Shown: positions 36,760-45,400 of the stretch, piece by piece
How the letters are laid out: each line of letters starts with the position of its first letter
How positions within the stretch are numbered: position 1 is the stretch's first letter
Origin: Bacteroidota bacterium
GTDB taxonomy: Bacteria; Bacteroidota; Bacteroidia; B-17B0; Aurantibacillaceae
DNA length: 64,000 nucleotides
Assembly (NCBI GenBank): GCA_019638705.1
Contig: JAHBTI010000013.1
Coordinates: 1 to 64,000, forward strand
Direction: 5' to 3'
The notes under the pieces: model-generated
Told to the model about the DNA's origin: nothing
What the model saw: only the letters and a program-made list of their open reading frames with translations
Databases searched by the model: none
Translations under genes and position numbers: made by a program

Positions 36760-37008
36760 ATGAAAAAATTATTTTTAATGGCTGCCTTTGCAGGATTATT
36801 GACAAGCGCAGCAGTTGCCAACACTAACGGCGACGACAAAAACAAAGGAAAAGATAAAAAAGAATGTTGCAAAAAAGGCGACAGCAGCAAATCTTGCGCA
36901 GGCGAGAAAAAAGATGCTACTGCAAGCAACGAAAAAGCCTGCTGCAAAAAAGGCGGTGCTACTGCCGAAGCAGGCAAAGAAACCAAAGCAGCAGAAAGCA
37001 AAAAATAA
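36760..37008 (+). CDS. Small exported cysteine- and lysine-rich protein
   Basis: An 82-residue protein with a signal peptide (MKKLFLMAAFAGLLTSAAVA) followed by Lys-rich sequence with two CCKKG motifs (around 36-40 and 61-65) and a single Cys between. The double Cys pairs hint at metal binding. Three reading frames are open over this stretch, but only this one has a signal peptide and the repeated CCKKG. No family is recognised. Confidence 0.7.
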   Translation: MKKLFLMAAFAGLLTSAAVANTNGDDKNKGKDKKECCKKGDSSKSCAGEKKDATASNEKACCKKGGATAEAGKETKAAESKK

Positions 37009-37028
37009 TTTCTTTTGAAATTGCATTT

Positions 37029-37066
37029 AAAAGCCGTGAGAATTTTTTCTCGCGGCTTTTTGTTTT
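37029..37066 (+). terminator. Terminator after the Cys/Lys-rich gene
   Basis: AAAAGCCGTGAGAA and TTCTCGCGGCTTTT pair with one mismatch and are followed by a T-rich run. Confidence 0.85.
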
Positions 37067-37083
37067 TATTGTAATTTTGAATA

Positions 37084-37707
37084 ATGCTGCTTCACCTCAA
37101 TAGCCAAAACATCAACGCGAAAACCATTTCGCTGATTACCGATTGTTTAAAAAACGGCGGCATTATTATTTATCCCACCGATACTGTTTACGCACTCGGC
37201 TGCGACATCACACAACCCAAAGCCATTGAACGCCTTTGCAGATTAAAAAACATAAAGCCCGACAAAGCCAATTTTTCTTTTGTTTGCTCTGACCTCAGTC
37301 ATTTGTCGGAATACACCAAAGCAATTCCCAATCATATTTTTCGTGTGATGAAACGCGCCCTGCCCGGACCTTACACCTTTATTTTGGAAGCAAACAACAA
37401 CGTTCCGAAACTCTTGAAGCAAAATAAAAAGACAGTAGGCATTCGTGTACCCGACAATTTAATTTGCAAAGAAATTGTGGAAGCACTTGGCAATCCTATT
37501 ATTTCTACCAGCTTACACGACAACAGCGACGACATTTTAGAATATTTCTCTGACCCCGAAATTATTCACCAACAATATGAAAAAGCTGTGGACATGGTCA
37601 TTGACGGCGGTTTTGGAAACATTTATCCCTCTACCGTTATTGATTGCAGCAACGATGACATTGAAATTGTGCGCGAAGGATTAGGGAATTTGGAAGTGTT
37701 GGGGTGA
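37084..37707 (+). CDS. YrdC/YciO-type protein (threonylcarbamoyl-AMP synthase family)
   Basis: The 207-residue protein has the YrdC fold: GGIIIYPTDTVYALGCDIT, later KANFSFVCSDLSHLSEY, then LPGPYTFILEAN and TVGIRVPDN. This resembles the YciO branch as well as TsaC/Sua5. TsaC makes threonylcarbamoyl-AMP for tRNA t6A, while YciO itself is of less certain role. The absence of a Sua5 extension fits either. It is next to but divergent from the PKD protein. Confidence 0.8.
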   Translation: MLLHLNSQNINAKTISLITDCLKNGGIIIYPTDTVYALGCDITQPKAIERLCRLKNIKPDKANFSFVCSDLSHLSEYTKAIPNHIFRVMKRALPGPYTFILEANNNVPKLLKQNKKTVGIRVPDNLICKEIVEALGNPIISTSLHDNSDDILEYFSDPEIIHQQYEKAVDMVIDGGFGNIYPSTVIDCSNDDIEIVREGLGNLEVLG

Positions 37708-37710
37708 GTT

Positions 37711-38031
37711 CTATTTAACGGTAATGATTTTTATTGTTTCTGAGCCATGTTCAGGACTTCCCATTAATAACGTAACTTCATACTCCCCACTCTTTTTATA
37801 AACGTGCACTGCTTGCTCATTTCCTGTTAAATATTTACCGTCGCCATCACCAAAAATCCACTGCGCCCGCGTATCTGCTCTTTTATATTCAGAACAATTA
37901 TAAAACGTAACCGTATCACCAACATTAACAGTAGATTTATCAACTGTGAAACAAGCTTTTATTTTGCCGCCAAAAATGCAATGAGAACAAATTACTGCCG
38001 GTAAGATTATGAATAAATATTTTTTTGTCAT
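37711..38031 (-). CDS. Small PKD-domain exported protein
   Basis: This 106-residue protein has a signal sequence and then one PKD fold: CFTVDKSTVNVGDTVTFYNC, AQWIFGDGDGKYL and AVHVYKKSGEYEVTLL. PKD domains are beta-sandwiches used for surface contacts in Bacteroidota. A single domain with no sorting signal suggests a small periplasmic or surface partner. It lies just upstream of aroQ in reading order reversed, that is 17 bases after the aroQ stop on the same strand. Confidence 0.72.
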   Translation of the reverse strand: MTKKYLFIILPAVICSHCIFGGKIKACFTVDKSTVNVGDTVTFYNCSEYKRADTRAQWIFGDGDGKYLTGNEQAVHVYKKSGEYEVTLLMGSPEHGSETIKIITVK

Positions 38032-38048
38032 AGCTCTGTTTTATTTTT

Positions 38049-38465
38049 TTAATGAATGAAATAATTTATCGCCAACTCATAACTCTTCAAACCAAAACCA
38101 CTGATACTGCCTTTGCATTTTGCGCCGAGATAAGATACATGACGAAAATCTTCTCGCGCAAAAATATTGCTGATGTGCACCTCAATCACAGGCGTTTTAA
38201 TACTCGCCACCGCATCGGCAATGGCAATGGAAGTATGCGTGTAAGCCCCCGCGTTTAAAATAATGCCATGATACAAAAACCCGACATCGTGCAGTTTGTT
38301 AATGATTTCGCCCTCCACATTGCTTTGAAAATAGCTGAGTTCCGCCTGCGGAAATTTTGCTTTCAATTCCCTGAAATAATCTTCAAATGAGGCGTGTCCG
38401 TAAATTTCCGTTTCGCGCTTCCCCAAAAGATTAAGATTAGCACCGTTTATAATCAGTATCTTCAT
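38049..38465 (-). CDS. aroQ: 3-dehydroquinate dehydratase type II
   Basis: The 138-residue protein has the small type II fold: ILIINGANLNLLGKRETEIY (with the catalytic Tyr22), ILNAGAYTHTSIAIADAV and VIEVHISNIFAREDFRH (His97 and nearby Arg). It removes water from 3-dehydroquinate in the shikimate pathway. Full length. Confidence 0.95.
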   Translation of the reverse strand: MKILIINGANLNLLGKRETEIYGHASFEDYFRELKAKFPQAELSYFQSNVEGEIINKLHDVGFLYHGIILNAGAYTHTSIAIADAVASIKTPVIEVHISNIFAREDFRHVSYLGAKCKGSISGFGLKSYELAINYFIH

Positions 38466-38509
38466 GCAATAAAAATAAGAAATTCTTCGCTTGCGCTCGG
38501 AATGAAAAA

Positions 38510-38590
38510 GCCACGAATTTCACGAATTGCACAAATGATTAGTGTAATTCATGGCAAACACAGATTAGTGTTTTTCGTGAAATTCGTAGC
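38510..38590. repeat. Interspersed palindromic repeat (CACGAATTTCACGAA family)
   Basis: GCCACGAATTTCACGAA on the left and TTCGTGAAATTCGTAGC on the right are inverse copies with one mismatch, about 45 bases apart. A second REP-like stretch (TTCTTCGCTTGCGCTCGGAA) lies just left of it. The region fills the gap between aroQ and xerD, whose start is 17 bases beyond. Confidence 0.7.
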
Positions 38591-38607
38591 AAAAAAACAG
38601 CAAAAAC

Positions 38608-39519
38608 ATGAACCTCTGGAAACCTTATTACACGGGCTTTAAGCAGTATTTGCAATTAGAACGTTCGCTCTCGGGAAATTCCATTGAGGCTTATATTGAC
38701 GATTTACATAAATTAGAAAGTTACTCCGAACTTTTTCTCCAATACATTACTCCCGATAAAATCACCTACAAGCAACTGCAAAAATTTGTAGAATGGATTA
38801 CAGAAATTGGCTTGTCGGCAACCACACAAGCCCGCATTATTTCGGGAATAAAAACGTTCTACAAATTTATGTTGCTGGAAAATGAAATCCGTCAAAGTCC
38901 TGCCGAATTGTTGGAAACACCAAAACTCAAACGTAAATTGCCTGTGTTTCTTGATGTTTGGGAAATTGACAAAATGCTTTCCCTAATTGACCGAAGCACG
39001 CCCGAAGGCGAACGGAATTTCAGTATGCTGGAAACCCTTTACAGTTGTGGCTTGCGTGTGAGCGAATTAGTTAATTTAAAAATTACCGACCTGCATTTAA
39101 AAGACGATTACATAAAAGTAACAGGCAAAGGAAACAAAGAACGCCTTGTGCCCATTGGCAACAGCGCGAAAAAACTCATCAACAATTACATTAAAAACGT
39201 GCGCGTTCATCTCAAAGTAAAAAAAGAAGCCGTTGATATTTTGTATCTCAACAATCGTGGAAATAAATTGTCGCGCGTTATGGTGTTTTATATCATTAAA
39301 GATTTAGCGGAAAAAGCAGGTATAAAAAAAGTTTTAAGTCCACATTCGTTCCGTCATTCCTTTGCCACACATTTGGTGGAAGGCGGTGCAGATTTGCGTG
39401 CTGTACAAGAAATGCTCGGACATTCAAGCATTACCACTACCGAAATATACACGCATCTTGACCGACAGTTTTTAAGGGAAAATATTTTGAGTTACCACCC
39501 GAGAAACAGGAAGTTTTGA
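38608..39519 (+). CDS. xerD: Tyrosine recombinase XerD-type
   Basis: The 303-residue enzyme has the SAM-like N-terminal arm domain and a catalytic domain with R150 (SCGLRVSELVNL), K174 (TGKGNKER), H246 and R249 (HSFRHSFATH), H272 (LGHSS) and the Tyr281 nucleophile (EIYTHLDR). XerC/XerD resolve chromosome dimers at dif. XerC is not in this window. It is followed by a palindromic repeat, with its stop at the repeat edge. Confidence 0.92.
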   Translation: MNLWKPYYTGFKQYLQLERSLSGNSIEAYIDDLHKLESYSELFLQYITPDKITYKQLQKFVEWITEIGLSATTQARIISGIKTFYKFMLLENEIRQSPAELLETPKLKRKLPVFLDVWEIDKMLSLIDRSTPEGERNFSMLETLYSCGLRVSELVNLKITDLHLKDDYIKVTGKGNKERLVPIGNSAKKLINNYIKNVRVHLKVKKEAVDILYLNNRGNKLSRVMVFYIIKDLAEKAGIKKVLSPHSFRHSFATHLVEGGADLRAVQEMLGHSSITTTEIYTHLDRQFLRENILSYHPRNRKF

Positions 39520-39576
39520 CACAGAGGTACTGAGGCACAGAGTTTTTTCCTCTGTGTTTTTGTGCCTCTGTGTTTC
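39518..39576. repeat. Interspersed palindromic repeat (GAGGCAC family), copy 2
   Basis: GACACAGAGGTACTGAGG and CACAGAG lie inverted to CTCTGTG, TGTGCCTCTGTGTTTC. The palindrome is related to the one at 33410-33482. The stop codon of xerD lies at its edge. Confidence 0.7.
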
Positions 39577-39580
39577 ATTC

Positions 39581-39601
39581 ATGTTGAGCGAAGCGAAACA
39601 T
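39581..39601. repeat. Short inverted element ATGTTGAGCGAAGC
   Basis: ATGTT and AACAT flank a GAGCGAAGCG core. The core is the same GAGCGAAGTCGA-type found at 60615-60687, so it probably belongs to the same REP-like group. Confidence 0.5.
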
Positions 39602-39621
39602 TTTAGTAACTTCGCGGTGCA

Positions 39622-40851
39622 ATGAAAACCTTTAACGTTCCCGAGTTTTACCGCAGTCCTTTGATTTCAAAGGTGAAGCAATTCCGTAAAACACAAGACC
39701 CACGCAAAAAAGATAATAGCCCAACTGTGTTGGATTTTGGCGCGGTGAAATATTACGTTGCGCGTCATTTTGGTTTTTGTTACGGTGTGGAAAATGCCAT
39801 TGAAATTGCATTTAAAGCATTGGAAGAAAATCCGAACAAGCAATTGTTTTTGTTGAGCGAGATGATACACAATCCCGAAGTAAACAAAGATTTAACCGAG
39901 CGCGGCGTTCGTTTTTTGCAAGACACACACGGCAGAGAATTAATTTCCTTTGATGTTTTAACGCCCGATGATATTGTGATGATACCCGCATTTGGCGCGC
40001 CTTTGCAGTTGTTGGAGTTATTGGAAAAACGCGGCATAAAAACCGAAGCGTATAACACCACTTGCCCGTTTGTAGAAAGAGTTTGGAAAAAATCAGAGCA
40101 AATAGGCAAAACAAAGCATACAATCATTATTCACGGAAAATACACGCACGAAGAAACACGCTCAACCTTTTCGCGCAGCGCGGAAGACAGCGAAGCGGTA
40201 ATTGTGGTACGCGATTTGGAAGAAACAAAAAAATTAGCTGATTACATTCTCGGTAAAAAAACGCAACAAGAATTTGAACAGGAATTTCCCGGAAAATTTT
40301 CTTTGGGTTTTAATATCAACGGACATTTTAATAAAATCGGTGTGATTAATCAAACCACCATGCTCGCCACCGAAACGCAGGAAATAGCAGAATTTTTAAA
40401 AGCTGTAATGATTAAAAAATTCGGTGAAGAAAAAATTGCCGAACATTTTGCCGACACGCGAGATACCTTGTGCTATGCTACCAACGAAAACCAAGATGCC
40501 ACTTACGGTTTGTTGGAAACCGATGCAGATTTGGCGATTGTGATTGGCGGCTACAACAGCAGCAACACCTCGCATTTGGTAGAATTGTGCGAACGCAAAT
40601 TCCCGACTTATTTTATTTCTTCCGAAAAAGAAATTGAAAATCAAAACACTATTCATCATTTTGATTACAAAAACAAAAAACATTTAACTACTCAAAATTT
40701 TCTCCCGAAAAAAGATGTGGTAAAAATTATTATCACAAGCGGTGCATCTTGTCCTGACTCGCTTTTGGATACTATTATTCATCGCATAAACAGTTTTTTT
40801 GAAAATTTGTTGCCCGAAGAACAGGTTTTGAATGAGCTGAAAGTGAACTGA
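39622..40851 (+). CDS. ispH: 4-hydroxy-3-methylbut-2-enyl diphosphate reductase
   Basis: The enzyme makes IPP and DMAPP in the last step of the MEP pathway. It has 409 residues, the long form. The three cluster ligands are C53 (GFCYGVENA), C148 (NTTCPFVE) and C284 (DTLCYATNENQDAT). TTMLATET and NGHFNKIG are typical. The first 40 residues extend beyond the short Escherichia form and are also found in plant and cyanobacterial enzymes. Confidence 0.95.
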   Translation: MKTFNVPEFYRSPLISKVKQFRKTQDPRKKDNSPTVLDFGAVKYYVARHFGFCYGVENAIEIAFKALEENPNKQLFLLSEMIHNPEVNKDLTERGVRFLQDTHGRELISFDVLTPDDIVMIPAFGAPLQLLELLEKRGIKTEAYNTTCPFVERVWKKSEQIGKTKHTIIIHGKYTHEETRSTFSRSAEDSEAVIVVRDLEETKKLADYILGKKTQQEFEQEFPGKFSLGFNINGHFNKIGVINQTTMLATETQEIAEFLKAVMIKKFGEEKIAEHFADTRDTLCYATNENQDATYGLLETDADLAIVIGGYNSSNTSHLVELCERKFPTYFISSEKEIENQNTIHHFDYKNKKHLTTQNFLPKKDVVKIIITSGASCPDSLLDTIIHRINSFFENLLPEEQVLNELKVN

Positions 40852-40859
40852 AAAATCTC

Positions 40860-40867
40860 TATTTTTG
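40860..40867 (+). promoter_or_regulatory. Candidate -7 box of the first twin lipoprotein
   Basis: TATTTTTG matches TAnnTTTG and lies about 20 bases before the ATG at 40889. Confidence 0.4.
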
Positions 40868-40888
40868 GTACAATTAAAACTTTATGCT

Positions 40889-41116
40889 ATGAAAAAATTT
40901 ATTGCAATTTCAATGATTGGTTTGTTTCTTGTTAGCTGCAAGAAAGATTATTCTTGTTGGTGTAGTACACCAAAGATTTATGTTGTAGGGGCTGCCTTTG
41001 TTACTCAAGACACAAAAAAAGCAGCAACAAAGAAGTGTGATGAAAAACAAACTGAATTAAGAACTAAAAATCCCGCTACTGACCCTGACGATGAATGGTC
41101 TTGTGTACTTCGTTAA
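40889..41116 (+). CDS. Small lipoprotein, copy 1 of a tandem pair
   Basis: A 75-residue protein with a lipobox (FLVSC, Cys17) and Cys at 23, 25, 50 and 72, probably forming disulphides. It is about two thirds identical to the gene next to it and of exactly the same length. An ATG eight codons upstream is possible but sits before the conserved start. No known domain is recognised. Confidence 0.8.
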   Translation: MKKFIAISMIGLFLVSCKKDYSCWCSTPKIYVVGAAFVTQDTKKAATKKCDEKQTELRTKNPATDPDDEWSCVLR

Positions 41117-41141
41117 TGAGTAATTAAAAAACTTTCATGCT

Positions 41142-41369
41142 ATGAAAAAAATTATTGCAATTTCAATGATTGGTTTGTTTCTTGCAGGTTGTAAGAAAAA
41201 CTATGAATGTTGGTGTGGTATGCCAGCAATGGACATTTATGCGCCGACCTTTGTTACTCACGATACAAAAAAAGCAGCAACAAAGAAGTGTGATGAAAAA
41301 CAATCGGAATTACGAACTGAAAATCCCACTACTGACCCTGATTTTCAGTATTCTTGTGGTTTGCATTAA
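41142..41369 (+). CDS. Small lipoprotein, copy 2 of a tandem pair
   Basis: The lipobox here is FLAGC (Cys17), and the four other Cys (23, 25, 50, 72) are at the same positions as in copy 1. The central DTKKAATKKCDEKQ stretch is identical. The start is 25 bases after the stop of copy 1. It converges on murQ with two bases between the stops. Unknown function. Confidence 0.8.
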   Translation: MKKIIAISMIGLFLAGCKKNYECWCGMPAMDIYAPTFVTHDTKKAATKKCDEKQSELRTENPTTDPDFQYSCGLH

Positions 41370-41371
41370 AT

Positions 41372-42178
41372 TTATCTTCTAAAAAATTCCGTTGCTTTTC
41401 TTACGCTGCCGTGCTTTAACAAAAGACTTTTTGCTTCTTCGTAATTTTTAATACCTGTGTTTTTCATCAGCATTTTCGTGCCTCTGTCCACCAATTTATT
41501 ATTGCTTAATTGCATATCCACCATTTTGTTGCCTTTCACGCGCCCTAACTTAATCATGGCAGAAGTGGAAATCATATTCAACACTAATTTTTGTGCCGTG
41601 CCGCTTTTCATGCGTGTCGAGCCTGTAACAAACTCCGCGCCTGCAATTACCTCCACAGGAAATTTTGCAATTTGAGAAACCGCGCTGTTTTGGTTGCAAG
41701 AAATGCTTCCCGTTACAATGTTGTTTTTATTGCACATATCCAAAGCACCAATCACATAAGGCGTAGAACCCGAAGCCGCAATGCCGATGACAATATCTTT
41801 TTCGCTGATGTTGTGTGCTTTTAAATCTTCCCAGGCTTGCTGCAAATCGTCTTCGGCAAATTCTACGGCTTTGCGAATGGCTTGGTCGCCACCCGCAATT
41901 AATCCTACCACAATACCGTGTTCAATGCCGTAAGTGGGCGGACATTCGCTTGCGTCCACAATTCCCAAACGCCCGCTTGTGCCTGCGCCAAGGTAAAACA
42001 ATCTTCCGCCGTTTTTTAATTTTTCCACCACTTGGTTTACTAAGGCTTCAATTTGCGGAATGGCTTTTTCAACAGCCAAGGGCACGGTTTTATCTTCTTT
42101 GTTCATGTTTACAAGAAGTTCCGTTACGCTCATTTGCTCTAAATTGCTGTAATACGAATCTGCTTCGGTAGTTTTCAT
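41372..42178 (-). CDS. murQ: N-acetylmuramic acid 6-phosphate etherase
   Basis: The protein has 268 residues from the ATG giving MKTTEADSYYSNLEQMSVTE; a longer start would run into a repeat and adds a nonsense sequence. The SIS domain shows LFYLGAGTSGRLGIVDASEC, IAASGSTPYVIGAL and VTGSTRMKSGTAQKLVLN. It splits the lactyl ether of MurNAc-6-phosphate in peptidoglycan recycling. No other recycling genes are next to it. Confidence 0.93.
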   Translation of the reverse strand: MKTTEADSYYSNLEQMSVTELLVNMNKEDKTVPLAVEKAIPQIEALVNQVVEKLKNGGRLFYLGAGTSGRLGIVDASECPPTYGIEHGIVVGLIAGGDQAIRKAVEFAEDDLQQAWEDLKAHNISEKDIVIGIAASGSTPYVIGALDMCNKNNIVTGSISCNQNSAVSQIAKFPVEVIAGAEFVTGSTRMKSGTAQKLVLNMISTSAMIKLGRVKGNKMVDMQLSNNKLVDRGTKMLMKNTGIKNYEEAKSLLLKHGSVRKATEFFRR

Positions 42179-42221
42179 GTTATTCAAAATTACGGTGAAG
42201 TTGTCAAAGTCCAATAAAGAA

Positions 42222-42368
42222 TTGTCAGTTCGAGTAGGTTTGCTGCCTCTTTGCAAACCATATCGAGAACTGAAGTCGTAAAACCACTTCTCGATACGCC
42301 TCCTGTCGTCGGCTACTCGAAGTGACAAAGGATACGCCCTCATTCTTCGGGCTACTCGAAGTGACAGG
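42222..42368. repeat. REP-like repeat cluster upstream of murQ
   Basis: Two tandem direct units of about 38 bases contain GATACGCC and GGCTACTCGAAGTGACA (at 42311-42327 and 42350-42366). The left part has GTCAGTTCGAGTAGG and inverse elements. The cluster is in the 285-base gap between murQ and the terminator of the next gene. Confidence 0.65.
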
Positions 42369-42392
42369 GGGACTTTAAACAACTTCAGTATA

Positions 42393-42430
42393 AAAAATCC
42401 GCGAGAAAAAATTTTTTCTCGCGGATTTTT
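42393..42430 (-). terminator. Terminator of the large sorting-domain protein gene
   Basis: AAAATCCGCGAGAAAAA and ATTTTTTCTCGCGGATTTT form an almost perfect palindrome. On the minus strand it lies 34 bases after the stop of the 1391-residue gene. Confidence 0.85.
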
Positions 42431-42463
42431 CATTTTCCCCCTTTGGGAATTTGGAGGCTTTTA

Positions 42464-45400
42464 TTATTTAGTAACGATTAATTTGGTAACACGTTTTACG
42501 TTGACATTGCTGTTTACGCTTACAATGTAAACGCCCGCAGACAATTCAGCCACGTTAAACGAATAGGTTATTTCACCTGCATTTATTTTGCCCAAATCCT
42601 GCGATTTCACTATGCGCCCGTTAATGTCCATTACGTTTAATACGGCACGTTCATCATCGTGGCTGTTAAAGGCTATGGTTACGTTTCCGTTGGCAGGGTT
42701 AGGATAAATGCTCAAATTGTTTGGAGCTTGCGCTTTGTCAAAATCAGAAACACCAACCACATACGCTTTATACCCCGCTCTGTTTTGCCAAATACCGCGC
42801 CCGTTGGTAGCCACATAAATAATGCCCGAATTGTAACATTGATAATTTTCCAATACCTGCTGTTTAATGTCAAACACCTGAACATTTGGCATTGGCGAAG
42901 TTTGGTCTTCGGTTGTATTTTTCCATGTTGGCGAAGCTGCCGACAAATCTTTTGTATAAAACAAACCTTTGTCCGTTCCTATAAACACGGTATTTTTATC
43001 GCTTTTTTCAATTAAAGAACAGTATGTTTGAATGTTGCTTAACGTTCCTGCTTTTGATGTCCAGCCGATGTTGGTAGTATTAGAAGTTCTCGCATCTAAG
43101 GTATTTGTCATAATAAGAGCACCTGTGGGGTCATTAAAGGTAAGCACCACATTTTGGTCATCGTTTGAAACGCTGATGCTTGTAATCGGTTTGGTAAAGC
43201 TGCCGATTAAAGCAGTTCTGTATGGCGAATTTAAGTTTGGTCGGGTTAAATCAAATCCCCAACCTGCGCTCATGCTTCTGTAAGTAAACACATCGGTATT
43301 TAATTTTCCCGAATACGAAGCAGGGGACATATCCATAATCATGTTGATGTACGACACGCGATACACTTTGTTGGCATCGGTGGCATAATACAATTCCGTT
43401 CCGCTTTTGCTCCACTCCAAAATGGTTGGCTTACCATCAACAGTAACGGTATTTACATCATCGGGTGTACCGTCTGCTTTGGTAGTTAAACAACCATTGG
43501 CACTTAACATCACTGCTTCCATAGGATTGGTCATATCCAAAGGATTTTTTGAAATAATAACCGCATATTCATTTTTGGTTAAATCGGTATGTTTGAACAC
43601 AGCAGCCAAACGCGCCGAAGGTCCTGTTACAGGTACTTTTACAATAGGATTATTTTTAGAAAAAGGTACAACCGTATTTGCTGCTACCGTGCGAACAACA
43701 GGCGGTGTTACAACATTGGTGCTGTACGATGCAACAGAAGATGTTGATGTAAACACCTGCTGAACAGAATAGCTACTTGACAAGGTATATGAACCCGAAC
43801 CCTGCAAAGTATAAACGGTTGGCGCAGTAGCAGTAAGCGTAAACTGAGGGTTTGTTTGTATGATATTATCAGGAAGCGCAGTATAAGTTGGCACTTCCAC
43901 AGTTACATACGTTTCTACTGTTTCAGTTGGCGCAGCCTCGTCATCTACCGCTGTAATGGTGTAATCACCGGCTGCCAAAGAACTAAGCGTAAACGTGCCG
44001 ACAGACTGTACAGCAATTGTACCTGCCGTAGAACTAAGCGTGTATGACGGACCTACTGATGTGGTAGGAGCAGTTGTTGGCGTTTCGGCTGTTATGGTAT
44101 GTGCAGGCACAGCATTAGCCGACGGTTTGTAAGTACCAAACTGAGAAATGGTGTAAGCACCTGCTGCATTTACGGTAAATACAGGCGTGGTTTGCGACAC
44201 ATTACCCGGAACTAACACATAGGTAGGATTTGAAACAACAGCAGGATATTGATTGGCTGTTATGGTTTGAGAAATTCCGCTTGCGCTGCCATAAGCCCAC
44301 GAAAGCGGAACGCTGAGCGTAGTGCCATACACGGCAGGTTTGGTGGCAATGCTGTTATCTGCCACATACACCGAATCGCCTGCACTGTATTTGTAAAACA
44401 CGGTGGCAAACACCCTGTAATAAATGGAAGGGTCTGTTACAACTGCCGCACCTGTTTGAGGATATTGCGTAATGGTTTTTGTTCCGAAAGGCGGAAGTGA
44501 ATAAGTAATGGCAATCTTGTCTGTAAGGCTCACCGCGTTTAATGTTACCCCTGTTGTGCTTACCGGCACATTACCTGCAACCGAAGTGGAAGGAATTAAC
44601 GTGACTGTATTTGAAGGATTAATTAATTTTATGGTAACATCTTGTCTGTCCGTGCCTGTAAACGGAGTTGGCACACTCCCATAGTTTGGAATACCACCTA
44701 CCGTTACCGTACCTGTTCTGATAACAATACTGTCCATTACCGCAAAACGGTCAGGACGTTTAATATCAAACGTAAATGTGGTTTGTGTTATAAGGGAGGC
44801 TGCTCCGTTAGTGCCTGATATAGTTGCTCCCTGTCTTAAACTGTCGTTATAAAAAACCACCACATCGGGATTGGTTGGTGTTTGTGCATAATACTCCCAT
44901 AATTTAAAGGGTATGCCGGTAGTTTGGAAGCCATCGTTCATGTCAAAACCATAGTTACCCACGCTAGAATAATTAGCCAAACTGCCCTGATATGCGTTTA
45001 TACCCATTTTTTCAGGATTGGTAGCTTTCACATTCGTGTTTTTGAATAAACTTGTACCCGAAGCAAAAAGTGCCGCATCGGGCAGTATTTTTGAAAATTC
45101 GGCATTGTAAATATCATTTGAAAAATAACTCACTTCCTGAGAAACCAAGGTATCCGTACCGCTGTAATAGTTAAGTCCGTTGCCGTTTGTACCGCCAATA
45201 AAGCCCGAATACGGCGTAATAACATTACCGTTTGCCACGTTGGTGTTGGTTGAAACAGGATAACGCTGAATGCTTACCGAGTTAAACTGCCCTGTAACCA
45301 AACCTTTGTAAAAAGGCTGATAGGAAGGTAAATTAACGTTTGGATTAGCCAAGGTGTTTGATAAATCTATGGAGCGATACACACCTGCATCGGTTACAAA

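Noticed and set aside
36753..37103. Three overlapping frames over the Cys/Lys-rich gene
   Set aside because: Only the frame at 36760 has a signal peptide and the repeated CCKKG; the others are low-complexity shadows.
42293..42366. Possible CRISPR array
   Set aside because: There are only two units with no spacer of constant size and no cas gene in the window.
42179..42433. A longer N-terminus for murQ
   Set aside because: The extra 85 residues are translated repeat and terminator sequence; the family starts at the ATG at 42178.
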